NCBI GenBank assembly: GCA_035308165.1
Contig: DATGHC010000010.1
Coordinates: forward strand, 113,693 to 177,692
Direction of reading: 5' to 3'
DNA from: DASTCZ01 sp035308165
GTDB taxonomy: Bacteria; Acidobacteriota; Terriglobia; Acidiferrales; UBA7541
Length of the DNA: 64,000 nucleotides
Shown here: positions 9,362-17,590 of the stretch, piece by piece
How the letters are laid out: each line of letters starts with the position of its first letter
Numbering within the stretch: position 1 is the first letter of the stretch
Position numbers and translations under genes: made by a program
Notes under the pieces: model-generated
What the model was told of the DNA's origin: nothing
Databases searched by the model: none
Seen by the model: only the letters and a program-made list of their open reading frames with translations

Positions 9362-10708
9362 TTAAGCGCCGCCCTTAAGCTTTGCGCCCAGACCTTTCAG
9401 GCGGCCGGCGCTGGCCATCGCGCCATACTGCTTCACCATTTTGCGCATCTGCAGATATTGCTTGAGGACCTGATTGACTTCCTGCACGGAGGTGCCGCTG
9501 CCGGCGGCAATGCGTTTGCGGCGGCGGCCGTCCAGCAAATCGTGATTGTCGCGCTCCGCATTGGTCATCGAATTGATGATGGCCTCGACGCGCTTGAGGC
9601 GGCCTTCATCCACTTTCGTGTCGCGCGGAATGTTCGCCAGCGGGCCCATTTTTGGCAGCATGTCCATAACCTGCTCGAGCGGGCCCATTTTGCGGATTTG
9701 GTGGAGCTGGTCGCGGAAATCGCCGAGCGAAAACTCACTGCGGCGCATTTTGCGCTCGAGCGCGGCGGCCTGCTTTTCGTCCACCGCTTGCTCGACACGC
9801 TCGATCAGCGAGAGCACATCGCCCATGCCCAGCACGCGCGAAACGATACGCTCCGGATAAAACGCCTCCAGCGCGTCGTACTTCTCACCCGTGCCGATAA
9901 ATTTCACGGCCGCGCCGGTCACTTTGCCAATGCTCAACGCCGCGCCGCCGCGCGCATCACCGTCAAGCTTGGTGAGAATGATGCCGGTGAGCCCCAGGCG
10001 GCGATGAAATTCACCGGCGGAGCGCACGGCGTCCTGGCCAATCATGGCGTCGGCGACGAATAATATTTCGGAGGGCTGCAGCTCGCGCTTGAGCTGCGAA
10101 AGTTCTTCCATGAGTGTGTCGTCAATGTGCAGGCGGCCCGCGGTGTCCACCAGAATCACGTCGGATGCCGAAAGTTTTGCTTCGCGGATCGCGCCCTTGG
10201 CTATCTCGAGCGGCTTGTCCGTTCCCGCTCCGGGCCAGCAGGCGACTCCAACCGCTTTGGAAACTTGCGCGAGCTGTTCGCGTGCCGCGGGCCGATAAAC
10301 GTCGGTGGAAACCGTGATGGGGCGATGACCGGATTGGCCGAGCCATTTGCCGAGTTTGCCGGTGGTGGTGGTCTTGCCCGACCCTTGCAGGCCGACAATC
10401 ATCCACACGGAGGGCGGGCGCGAGGCGTAAAGCGGCTTGGCGTGCTTGCCCAGCAGCGCCAACAACTCATCGCGAACAATTTTCACTACTTGCTGATCCG
10501 GCGAAAGTTGCAGTAACACTTCGGATCCCAGCGCTTTGGCGCGAATGTGCGCCAACAATTCATCCGCGACGACGACTGCCACGTCGCCTTCGAGCAGGGC
10601 TTCGCGGATTTGCGCGAGCGCGGCGTCCAGATGCTCCTCAGTCAGTTTTCCCTGGCCGCGGAGATTCTTGAACGCGCGCTGGAGTTTGTCGGTAAGGTTT
10701 TCAAACAT
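9362..10708 (-). CDS. ffh: Signal recognition particle protein Ffh
   Basis: GTPase subunit of the signal recognition particle, which binds 4.5S RNA and signal sequences and docks with FtsY at the membrane. The 448 residues contain the N domain helical bundle, the P-loop GLQGSGKTTTTGKLG, the DTAGR G3 motif, TKLDGDARGG (G4), and a methionine-rich M domain with MKMG-type segments (MGPLEQVMDMLPKMGPL) and the RNA-binding RRKRIAAGSGTSVQEVN. Length is normal. It stands alone; the usual downstream rpsP-rimM-trmD genes are absent here. The 4.5S RNA gene was not seen nearby. Confidence 0.97.
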   Translation of the reverse strand: MFENLTDKLQRAFKNLRGQGKLTEEHLDAALAQIREALLEGDVAVVVADELLAHIRAKALGSEVLLQLSPDQQVVKIVRDELLALLGKHAKPLYASRPPSVWMIVGLQGSGKTTTTGKLGKWLGQSGHRPITVSTDVYRPAAREQLAQVSKAVGVACWPGAGTDKPLEIAKGAIREAKLSASDVILVDTAGRLHIDDTLMEELSQLKRELQPSEILFVADAMIGQDAVRSAGEFHRRLGLTGIILTKLDGDARGGAALSIGKVTGAAVKFIGTGEKYDALEAFYPERIVSRVLGMGDVLSLIERVEQAVDEKQAAALERKMRRSEFSLGDFRDQLHQIRKMGPLEQVMDMLPKMGPLANIPRDTKVDEGRLKRVEAIINSMTNAERDNHDLLDGRRRKRIAAGSGTSVQEVNQVLKQYLQMRKMVKQYGAMASAGRLKGLGAKLKGGA

Positions 10709-10818
10709 AGTGTGTCCCGCAATTCGCGCGAAAGAATGCGCGCACTTTGTTGCGGTTCCTATTGTAGCGTAGCTCCGCAGCCAGCAGGAAACATGAGGAG
10801 AGTCACGTCGCTGTCAGT

Positions 10819-11997
10819 TCAAATATAGCTGAGCCATTTCGATCGTCGCGTCGCACGCACTCGCCCATACCACTGGCAGGGGAAATACAGCGCAACGACA
10901 CACAGGCCCCAAACAAGGTAGAGCAGACCGAGACTCCACACATATCCCGCCGGGACAGGTCCCGGATTCATTGGGTGATTGGCGAATAGCCAGGGATCAA
11001 CATGTCCTTCACGAATCAGCGACACGACGCAGGCCGCGGCGTGGATGAGAGGAATGTGCAGCAAGTAATAAAACATGGGAACGCGGCCAAAAGTTTCGAT
11101 AACGCTCGCGATTTTGCCTCGCCAATGTTCCGCGACCGCCAGAAGGATGAACATCGGCCCCAGCGTCATCAGCAGGAACAAAAGCGAGGCCGGATACTTG
11201 GTGGTGTTTAGAAACCCGAGCAAGGTATGAGCTTTGCCCCAGGGGCGTGGATCACCATAAACATTCAGGGTGCGAAGGGCGATGAAAAGAAATACGAGGG
11301 CCAGGCCGATTTTGAGAGAGATCGCGCGGCGGTTGTCTGGTGGCATTTCCATCACCAGGCCAAACGCGTACCCGGCCATCATCACTCCGATCCACGGCAC
11401 GATGACATAAAGAATGAACAACGGCGGACCCGAACCGCCCAGCTGAAACCCTCCGTCAAAATAGAGCAGGCTCCAGAGCCAGTTTGGCCCATTCTCACCG
11501 AAGTAGCGTTCCAGTTGGCCTTGGAAAACACTGGTGAGGTTGTGCAGCGCAATGATGGCCACGCCAATCGCTCCGATTAGCTTTACCGGAAGATAGATCA
11601 AGCCGGCCATGAGCATCATGCAGATGCCGATCATCCAAATGATTCCGGCCAGCAGATAATGAGCGAAATCAAAATTAAAGGTCCAGCAGATGCGGATGAA
11701 GGTGAGCTCAAGGAGCACAAGCCACGCTCCCCGTGTGAACAGGAACTTTGAAAGCCCCGCTCGATTGGCGAGCTTGCGTCCGTGCAAGTAGGCCGCGGTC
11801 CCCGCAAGAAAAACAAATGCCGGCGCGACGAAGTGCGTAATCCAGCGGGTGAAGAAAATTCCCCAGGTCGGGCCGCCCGCGGGAAGGCCCGAGTAAACTC
11901 GGACGTGATCAATGGCCATGAGGATCATCACCACTCCGCGCACAATGTCCATGGAGGCGATGCGCGAGGTGGAAGTCGGCGTCAAGTTTGTTTTCAT
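10819..11997 (-). CDS. DUF1624/HGSNAT-like acyltransferase-type membrane protein
   Basis: Integral membrane protein of 392 residues with about ten predicted membrane segments. The N-terminus MDIVRGVVMILMAIDHVR and the following WITHFVAPAFVFLAGTAAYL are the signature of the heparan-alpha-glucosaminide N-acetyltransferase-like (DUF1624) family, in which conserved D and H residues early in the chain are thought to act in transmembrane acetyl transfer. It lies 24 nt downstream of the metal-dependent hydrolase-like gene and in the same run as selD. A role in acylating a cell-envelope sugar is plausible but inferred only from the family. Confidence 0.75.
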   Translation of the reverse strand: MKTNLTPTSTSRIASMDIVRGVVMILMAIDHVRVYSGLPAGGPTWGIFFTRWITHFVAPAFVFLAGTAAYLHGRKLANRAGLSKFLFTRGAWLVLLELTFIRICWTFNFDFAHYLLAGIIWMIGICMMLMAGLIYLPVKLIGAIGVAIIALHNLTSVFQGQLERYFGENGPNWLWSLLYFDGGFQLGGSGPPLFILYVIVPWIGVMMAGYAFGLVMEMPPDNRRAISLKIGLALVFLFIALRTLNVYGDPRPWGKAHTLLGFLNTTKYPASLLFLLMTLGPMFILLAVAEHWRGKIASVIETFGRVPMFYYLLHIPLIHAAACVVSLIREGHVDPWLFANHPMNPGPVPAGYVWSLGLLYLVWGLCVVALYFPCQWYGRVRATRRSKWLSYI

Positions 11998-12021
11998 CGG
12001 ATCATGAATTGCTTGGATGAA

Positions 12022-13203
12022 TTAACGTCCCAAACGGCCCAGTCTTCCTTCTATGGGACGCCCGGCAGAGTCAAATGTTACGCGAAATGAGAAGGCTGGG
12101 CTGCGGCGAAGATTCCGCAGCATGAAGCGCAAGTCTGAGATTTCCAGCACGCTATTTCCATCGCCGGGGCGCACGCGGTAAATCGGGAAACGCGCGAACC
12201 AGAGATAGGTTTGCGTTTCCGGGAGCTGCCGCGCGGCCTCCACGAGATTTTCCGGCGCGTTGTCGGGATAGAAATCGTAATCCACGGTGTCCGTCGACAG
12301 AAGATCCTGGTGGAGGCGATATGCGCCGTCCGGAGTGCGTATCAAACCATCCCACTGAAGAATGGATGGTGCGAGCGGAAGCGCACCGAGCGCCTGGACA
12401 TTCAGTTTTTGATTGGCGGCGAAGCGCTGCAAGCGAGTCAGCGCTATGTGGTGGGCTGCGGCGCAAAGCAAGAGATAGCCGCACGAGGCGAGCAGTCCCG
12501 CACGTGCCCAGGTGGAGCGGCGAATGCGCGTTCCCCGCGCGCCCGCCAGCGGAAGAAAAAATAGTGCGCCAAAAATAGCGCTGGCGATTGGGACAACCCA
12601 CAACGAAAAAGGAAATCCGGAGTACATGCCGAGCCAGGCAACAGCGAGCGTCAGAACCGTGAACAAGGCCCACATGCGGGACGCGCGCTTGGTGCTGCGA
12701 GCGGGATCGCGGTGCGACCAGGCGGCCATCTGCGGTGCCACCAAGAGCGCGGAAAGAGTGAAATCTATGACGAAAATCCAGTCCCATTGAGCGCGTACTC
12801 GGGAAAGCGGACTCCAAATCATGGTGCCGAACGAAGTCACCACGTCCAGAAGAATATGGCTGGCAATTCCAGCCGCGGTTGCCAGGGCCGTCCATCCAAA
12901 TGACGGCGGAGCAGCGCGGAAGCGACGCGCTGCCCAACGTACCAACCACGCGATTCCCACGGCCCACAGCGGAAGCATGACCAGAGAGTGCGTGATGTAC
13001 CGGTGATACTTCAGGATGGCCAGATCATCGCGCGAAATAAATTGGTAGAAAAAATCTATGTCTGGAAATATTGAGCCGATAGTGGCCGCGGCGATTAGTA
13101 CGCGTGATTGTGAGGAAAATTCCGCCGGCGTTTCCGCGCGGCGCGTTGTGAAAAAACCTTTGCCGAGCAGCGCGCCGGCGAATGCGTGAGTAATTGTATC
13201 CAT
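12022..13203 (-). CDS. YdjM/DUF457-type membrane-bound metal-dependent hydrolase
   Basis: Membrane protein of 393 residues. The N-terminus MDTITHAFAGALLGK has the histidine of the YdjM (DUF457) family; later ILAAATIG-like GSIFPDIDF and HRYITHSLVMLPLWA carry the second Asp/His cluster, and HILLDVVTSFGT a third, the pattern expected of an inner-membrane metal-dependent hydrolase. Four to six hydrophobic segments follow, then a soluble C-terminal domain of about 130 residues. Start lies 22 nt after the selD stop, so it is probably in the same operon. Substrate unknown; the family name is by homology only. Confidence 0.75.
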   Translation of the reverse strand: MDTITHAFAGALLGKGFFTTRRAETPAEFSSQSRVLIAAATIGSIFPDIDFFYQFISRDDLAILKYHRYITHSLVMLPLWAVGIAWLVRWAARRFRAAPPSFGWTALATAAGIASHILLDVVTSFGTMIWSPLSRVRAQWDWIFVIDFTLSALLVAPQMAAWSHRDPARSTKRASRMWALFTVLTLAVAWLGMYSGFPFSLWVVPIASAIFGALFFLPLAGARGTRIRRSTWARAGLLASCGYLLLCAAAHHIALTRLQRFAANQKLNVQALGALPLAPSILQWDGLIRTPDGAYRLHQDLLSTDTVDYDFYPDNAPENLVEAARQLPETQTYLWFARFPIYRVRPGDGNSVLEISDLRFMLRNLRRSPAFSFRVTFDSAGRPIEGRLGRLGR

Positions 13204-13225
13204 TGGGCTTGGTTATGCTGCCTGG

Positions 13226-14296
13226 TCAGGAAATTGAAATCAACGGTGACCGTTTTTCGACCACTCGCCCAATTTCCCGCGCGGGAATACCGCGCTGCAG
13301 GAGGGCCTGGAGCGCGGCTGGAGCTCCGCTTGCGCCGATGGCCACAAGCAGGCCGCCCGAGGTTTGCGGATCAAACAGGAGCAATCTGAATTCCTCCGGC
13401 ACTGTATCCGCAAAAACGACGCAATCACCAATGAAATTGCGGTTGTTGTGGAGGCCACCCGAGGCGTTGCCCGCTCGCGCACAATCTACGGCGCCGGGGA
13501 GATAGTCGATCCGCGCGTGGTCAATTTCCAACGAAACCACGGGAATATTGGATCCGACGTGCCCCAGTGCAATTTCACGTGCGTGGCCCAGCAAGCTGAA
13601 CCCCGTTACGTCGGTGACGGCGTGAATATTTATTCGGCTCGCATCCGATTCTATGAGCGCTTCGGCGGCCGCTCGATTGAGTTGTGTCATGGAAGCGGTT
13701 GCTGCGGCCACGCTCTCCACAGATGCCGTGCCCTTCTTGAGCGCGGTCGCAATCACCCCGGTCCCAAGCGCCTTCGTAAACAAAAGAACATCGCCGGGAC
13801 GCGCGCCCACGTTGCGCCAAATCTTGTCGGGATGGACCACGCCGGTTACCGCATATCCAAATTTCAAATCGTCGTCGCGGATGGAATGTCCGCCAATTAC
13901 GAAGCAGCCCGCTTCCGTCATTTTCACCTGGCCGCCGCGCATAATTTCGCCAAGAACGGCGACATCGCCGCGCTCAGGAAAACCTACCAACGAAAGCGAG
14001 GAAATGGGCCGGCCGCCCATTGCGTAAACGTCGCTGAGGGCGTTGGCTGCGGCGATCTGACCGAACAGAAACGGGTCATCCACAATGGGTGTGAAGAAAT
14101 CGGTGGTCTGTACGATCGCCAGGTCAGGGGTCAGGCGGTACACCCCGGCATCATCGCTGGTCTCATATCCGACCAACACATTCGGGTCAACTTGCTTTGG
14201 CAGGGAACGCAGCACGGAATCCAGAATACTCGGGCTCAGCTTGGCGGCGCAGCCGGCCGCCTTGGCCATGGTCGTGAGTTTCACAGTTTCCGCCAA
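13226..14296 (-). CDS. selD: Selenide, water dikinase
   Basis: Makes selenophosphate from selenide and ATP, the selenium donor for selenocysteine and for 2-selenouridine in tRNA. The 356-residue product has AKAAGCAAKL near residue 11, with the catalytic Cys and Lys (in some organisms the Cys is Sec; here it is TGC-type Cys, not UGA), followed by the metal-binding SDDAGVY, the FGQIAAANALSDVYAMGG and the GGHSIRD motifs, and DPQTSGGLL at the C-terminal end. The start is TTG 14296 with a strong GAGGGGG site just upstream. No selA, selB, selC or ybbB partner is in the window, so whether it serves Sec or selenouridine cannot be told. Confidence 0.93.
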   Translation of the reverse strand: MAETVKLTTMAKAAGCAAKLSPSILDSVLRSLPKQVDPNVLVGYETSDDAGVYRLTPDLAIVQTTDFFTPIVDDPFLFGQIAAANALSDVYAMGGRPISSLSLVGFPERGDVAVLGEIMRGGQVKMTEAGCFVIGGHSIRDDDLKFGYAVTGVVHPDKIWRNVGARPGDVLLFTKALGTGVIATALKKGTASVESVAAATASMTQLNRAAAEALIESDASRINIHAVTDVTGFSLLGHAREIALGHVGSNIPVVSLEIDHARIDYLPGAVDCARAGNASGGLHNNRNFIGDCVVFADTVPEEFRLLLFDPQTSGGLLVAIGASGAPAALQALLQRGIPAREIGRVVEKRSPLISIS

Positions 14297-14378
14297 GTTG
14301 CCCCCCTCGGAATACGGCCGGAGGATTATAGCGCGAGAGGAGACGCGTTCGCCGAAACTGGCTCAGAAACGGGGAAGA

Positions 14379-14810
14379 TCAACCCTGGTTGGCTGCGCGG
14401 AACGGAATCGTGACGGTCTTGGTCGCTTGTGAGGAAGCTGTCATGTGGCATCGTCCGTCAAAAATGCCCCCCGGTTCTATGACCAGACATGGAGAGTGAA
14501 TCTCGCCGGAAACGACGCCCCTAGCCTGGATTTCAACTCGCCCCTTGGCGAATATCACGCCGTCAAATCGCCCGGCAATGATGACCTGATTGCCTTCGAT
14601 CTGGCCCTCGACCTTGGCACCCTCGCCCAGGACCAGCGTCTGGTTGCTCAATATGTTTCCTTTGACCTGGGCTTCAATTCGGAGCGTTCCGGAAAACTCC
14701 AAAGTCCCTTCAAAACGAACCGTCCGATCTAGGAACCCGGACCACTCGCTCTGGGAGTCCTCCATTTTCCGATCTGAGAAAGGCCAAGCCATGGTTGGGT
14801 CACTCTTCAT
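14379..14810 (-). CDS. Bactofilin (polymer-forming cytoskeletal protein)
   Basis: A 143-residue bactofilin. The central part is a right-handed beta-helix seen as regularly spaced G and V/I residues (FEGTLEFSGTLRIEAQVKGNI, GEGAKVEGQIEGNQVIIAGRFDG, GRVEIQARGVVSGEI), flanked by short disordered ends. Bactofilins self-assemble without nucleotides and act as membrane-linked scaffolds for cell shape and chromosome-segregation machinery. ATG 14792 is an alternative start six codons in. It lies 76 nt downstream of parB on the same strand. In Myxococcus xanthus bactofilins BacNOP hold ParABS in place near the poles, so this linkage suggests a similar role here. Confidence 0.9.
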   Translation of the reverse strand: MKSDPTMAWPFSDRKMEDSQSEWSGFLDRTVRFEGTLEFSGTLRIEAQVKGNILSNQTLVLGEGAKVEGQIEGNQVIIAGRFDGVIFAKGRVEIQARGVVSGEIHSPCLVIEPGGIFDGRCHMTASSQATKTVTIPFRAANQG

Positions 14811-14886
14811 GACAGCTTTGCATGCGATTTCCCGGCAGTCAAGAGGAACAAGGTACTAGAGTGAGCATTTATACTACATAAGTAGT

Positions 14887-15813
14887 CTAATGCATCAATT
14901 TGTCGTAGATTCCGGCAAGCTGCGCGTCATCATAATACTCTATTTGCAATTGGCCGGCCCGGTTCTTTGCCTTCAGCCGGAGCGTGACTTTCGTGCCCAG
15001 GTGCCGCTCAAGCTCTTCCAACGCAGCTCGAGTGTTGGCGTCCAGCTCTGCTGCCTCCTTCTTAGCGGCTTCGCTCCCGCGCGCTTTGCGTACGATGAAT
15101 CGTTCGAGTTGACGAACGGTCAGGCCGCCGCGGGCAATTCGGTGCGCGAGTTTCTGTCTTTCGGCAGCATCCGTGACGCCCAGAAGCGCGCGGGCGTGCC
15201 CGCCGGTCAAGCGGCCCTCTTCCATCATTTCCAAAATTGATTTTTCCAATCGCAGCAAGCGAACGGCATTTGCAATTGTGGCGCGGTCCTTACCGGTACG
15301 CGATCCAACTTCTTCCTGCGTCAAGTGAAATTCATTGAGCAAGCGGTCGAATGCGCGCGCTTCTTCCACTGGATTCAAGTCCTCGCGTTGAAGATTCTCC
15401 ACCAGCGTGAGCTCGAGCACCTGCTCTTCGGGAACTTCGCGGAACACCGCCGGCACCCGCTGCAACCCTGCCCGCTGTGCCGCGCGCCAACGGCGCTCTC
15501 CGGCGATTAGCTGAAACCGCGCACCCATCTTTCGAAGCACCAGCGGTTGAATAATCCCGCTGGTTTGAATTGACCGGGACAACTCTTCTATCGCTTCCTC
15601 CCGGAATCGTGTGCGAGGCTGGTACGGATTGGGATCAATCAGATCTATGTCCACTTGGTAAGAGCCCGTTGGAGCCGTCGGCGCTGTTTGCGTCGCCGCT
15701 GCTGCCTGTGGTCTCTCCACTGCCGGCAAGGGTGCCGGTCCCGGCTGCGGCTGCTGCGGCTCGGGTTCCCTGATCAGCGCTCCCAAGCCCCTGCCCAGAG
15801 CGTTTCTGGTCAT
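14887..15813 (-). CDS. parB: Chromosome partitioning protein ParB
   Basis: CTP-dependent DNA clamp that loads at parS and spreads to build the partition complex. 308 residues: N-terminal ParA-stimulating motif RNALGRGLGALI (residues 3-14), a Pro/Ala/Gln-rich linker, the CTP-binding region with PYQPRTRF and GERRWRAAQRAG, a helix-turn-helix (TQEEVGSRTGKDRATIANAVRLL) that reads parS, and a C-terminal dimerisation region (QIEYYDDAQLAGIYDKLM). The start is ATG 15813, 9 nt after a perfect AAGGAGG; an in-frame TTG two codons earlier is less likely. The start and first 60 codons lie inside the reading frame of parA (see that entry). Confidence 0.97.
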   Translation of the reverse strand: MTRNALGRGLGALIREPEPQQPQPGPAPLPAVERPQAAAATQTAPTAPTGSYQVDIDLIDPNPYQPRTRFREEAIEELSRSIQTSGIIQPLVLRKMGARFQLIAGERRWRAAQRAGLQRVPAVFREVPEEQVLELTLVENLQREDLNPVEEARAFDRLLNEFHLTQEEVGSRTGKDRATIANAVRLLRLEKSILEMMEEGRLTGGHARALLGVTDAAERQKLAHRIARGGLTVRQLERFIVRKARGSEAAKKEAAELDANTRAALEELERHLGTKVTLRLKAKNRAGQLQIEYYDDAQLAGIYDKLMH

Positions 15814-16567
15814 TGGCAATGACCTCCTTGGCGAGTTGTATATAACTCTCTGCTCCTTTACTACTTATGTCGTAGAACACGATTGGCTTCCCGTGACTCG
15901 GGGCCTCTGCCAATCGCACGTTTCGCGGTATCACCGTAGAAAAAACCTGAGCCCCGAAGAAGCTCCTGAGGTCGGCGGAAACCTGGCGCGAAAGCGTCGT
16001 ACGCTCGTCAAACATTGTGAGCAAGATTCCTTCGATTGCCAGCTCCGGATTCAAGGATCGGCGGATCCGCATCAGCGTATCAAGGAGCTCGGAGACCCCT
16101 TCCAGGGCATAATACTCGCACTGGATCGGAATTACGACGGAGTCAGCTGCGACCAGTGCATTCAACGTAAGGAGGTCCAGCGATGGCGGGCAATCGAGGA
16201 TAATGTAATGGTAATCATTTCTGAGGTTGTTTAGCAGTTGCTTAATCTGGAATTCGCGATCGGAGGCGCTTACCAGCTCCACTGAGGCGCCAACAAGATT
16301 CCTGTCCGCGGGCAGCAAATCGAGGCCTTCTACCTGAGTTTTCTGGATAATTCGATCGGTGGACTCATGCAACACCAGCGCATTGTAGAGGCTGCGGCGT
16401 GCCGGGTCCTTGGGGAATCCTATGCCGCCCGTTGTGTTGCTTTGGGGGTCACAGTCCACCAGGAGAGTGCGTCGCTCGGAAATCGCCAGCGAAGTGGACA
16501 GATTTATTGCCGTGGTTGTCTTACCGACGCCACCCTTTTGATTTGCAATCGCTATAATACGACCCAA
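15635..16567 (-). CDS. parA: Chromosome partitioning ATPase ParA (Soj), with C-terminal extension overlapping parB
   Basis: Deviant Walker-A ATPase that drives segregation of ParB-parS complexes. It has ANQKGGVGKTTTAINLS near the N-terminus, LVDCDPQSNTTGG (Walker A'), ILDCPPSLDLLTLNAL (Walker B) and a Soj-like end (SYIQLAKEVIAND). The start is TTG 16567 with a GGGGGA site upstream. Canonical Soj proteins end at about residue 250-260, exactly where parB begins; here the frame stays open for another 59 codons, giving a 310-residue protein with a Gly/Ala/Ser-rich low-complexity tail read from parB codons in a different frame. A lost stop codon is the simplest explanation; an assembly indel is possible. 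Confidence 0.95.
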   Translation of the reverse strand: MGRIIAIANQKGGVGKTTTAINLSTSLAISERRTLLVDCDPQSNTTGGIGFPKDPARRSLYNALVLHESTDRIIQKTQVEGLDLLPADRNLVGASVELVSASDREFQIKQLLNNLRNDYHYIILDCPPSLDLLTLNALVAADSVVIPIQCEYYALEGVSELLDTLMRIRRSLNPELAIEGILLTMFDERTTLSRQVSADLRSFFGAQVFSTVIPRNVRLAEAPSHGKPIVFYDISSKGAESYIQLAKEVIANDQKRSGQGLGSADQGTRAAAAAAGTGTLAGSGETTGSSGDANSADGSNGLLPSGHRSD

Positions 16568-16619
16568 TTACGCTTCCCCCACTCGCGAATCTAGCAGAAT
16601 TCAGCTGTGAAGTGCAATA

Positions 16620-16635
16620 TGTTTCACGTGAAACA
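16620..16635. promoter_or_regulatory. parS: parS site 1 (perfect consensus)
   Basis: TGTTTCACGTGAAACA, an exact match to the bacterial chromosomal parS consensus and a perfect palindrome, 50 nt upstream of parA. Confidence 0.97.
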
Positions 16636-16670
16636 ATTTGATCGCGTGAATCGTGTAATCCAATCAAGAT

Positions 16671-16686
16671 AGTTTCACGTGGAACA
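16671..16686. promoter_or_regulatory. parS: parS site 2 (near consensus)
   Basis: AGTTTCACGTGGAACA, differing from the consensus at the first base and at one base of the right arm (GGAACA for GAAACA), a variant seen in many functional parS sites. Confidence 0.9.
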
Positions 16687-16878
16687 ATCTAACAGCAGCG
16701 ACATCGAGTGTAAGCGAGACTAAAAGGATCCATCCTTACTTGGAGTGAATATGTCTTGCTTTGGGGGATTAACTAACAGCTCTAAGAAGTGCCCGAATTC
16801 AGTTCACGACTCAGGAATCCTAGAAGGGTGTCAGTTCAATCTGAGAACCACGAATTTGTCTCTGGCCGTGTCGAAAAT

Positions 16879-16894
16879 GTTCCACGTGGAACAA
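16879..16894. promoter_or_regulatory. parS: parS site 3 (palindromic variant)
   Basis: TGTTCCACGTGGAACA, a perfect palindrome with the symmetric T-to-C/A-to-G variant in both arms. It lies just downstream of the rsmG stop. Confidence 0.93.
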
Positions 16895-16899
16895 TGCAT

Positions 16900-17580
16900 C
16901 TAACTATTTGATTTTGTTATATTTCCAACCAAAACAACCCTCTTCTTGGACTGCGGCATTGGTTGAGGTTGCGACCAATGCCAATCCTTAAGATGCGTCA
17001 ACTTTGTGGCGTCCTCGAGTCCAAGGAGCAAAATCAATCGTCCGGAATGGCTTAGTCTCGGAGAGGCCCACTTTAGAAGGGTCTTGTGATTTCCAATCGC
17101 CCTGGCGATCACAATATCAAAGTTGCCAAAATCTGGATCCAGAGTCTCATAATGAGTTCTGAGGACCTTAACAGATTCCAAATGAAGCGTCCTGGCAACT
17201 TCGTTCAGAAAAGCTGCCTTCCTGGTATCTTGCTCAATCAAAAACACTTCAGTGTCAGGTCGCACAATTTTCAATGCCAGCCCAGGAAAGCCGGCACCAG
17301 AACCGACGTCGGCGAGCCGACTTTTCCCTGTGGACATGAATTTGGCACAGAAAAAGCTCTCTCCAAAGTGTCGACCAACGATTTCTTGCGGATCCTCAAC
17401 GGAAGTCAAGTTAAACTTATGATTCCAAAAGACTAATATTCCAAGGTAGTTCTGAACCTGTACGACCTGTAGATCCGACAGGCGGACGCCGTAGGGCTCT
17501 AGCCATGCGGAAATTGAGGAGGCGTTGGGAACCTCTACATCGGAATTCGCTACAACTACAACTGTAGTATTATGATTCAT
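16900..17580 (-). CDS. rsmG: 16S rRNA (guanine527-N7)-methyltransferase RsmG (GidB)
   Basis: SAM-dependent enzyme that methylates G527 of 16S rRNA. 226 residues from ATG 17580 (a longer frame from 17613 would overlap the upstream protease gene by 23 nt and has no better ribosome site). Visible motifs: NYLGILVFWNHKFNLTSVEDPQE is spread over the N-terminal helix region, LADVGSGAGFPGLALKI is the SAM-binding loop, VFLIEQDTRKAAFLNEVARTL the second motif, and DIVIARAIGN the active-site region (RA usually followed by a variable residue). Located upstream of parAB as in many genomes (mnmG-rsmG-parA-parB), but mnmG is absent here. Confidence 0.93.
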   Translation of the reverse strand: MNHNTTVVVVANSDVEVPNASSISAWLEPYGVRLSDLQVVQVQNYLGILVFWNHKFNLTSVEDPQEIVGRHFGESFFCAKFMSTGKSRLADVGSGAGFPGLALKIVRPDTEVFLIEQDTRKAAFLNEVARTLHLESVKVLRTHYETLDPDFGNFDIVIARAIGNHKTLLKWASPRLSHSGRLILLLGLEDATKLTHLKDWHWSQPQPMPQSKKRVVLVGNITKSNS

Positions 17581-17590
17581 CCTGAAGTCT

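Larger units (their letters stand above)
16568..16899. other. Centromere region with three parS sites between rsmG and parA
   Basis: AT-richer gap of about 330 bases, free of genes, holding three ParB-binding palindromes (listed separately) and presumably the parA promoter on the minus strand. No DnaA boxes seen. Confidence 0.8.

Noticed and set aside
14240..14290. Possible UGA-encoded selenocysteine in SelD
   Set aside because: The catalytic position is an ordinary Cys codon in AKAAGCAAKL, with no in-frame TGA.
15813..15819. Upstream TTG start of parB
   Set aside because: ATG 15813 has a perfect AAGGAGG at optimal distance and begins exactly at the conserved N-terminal motif.
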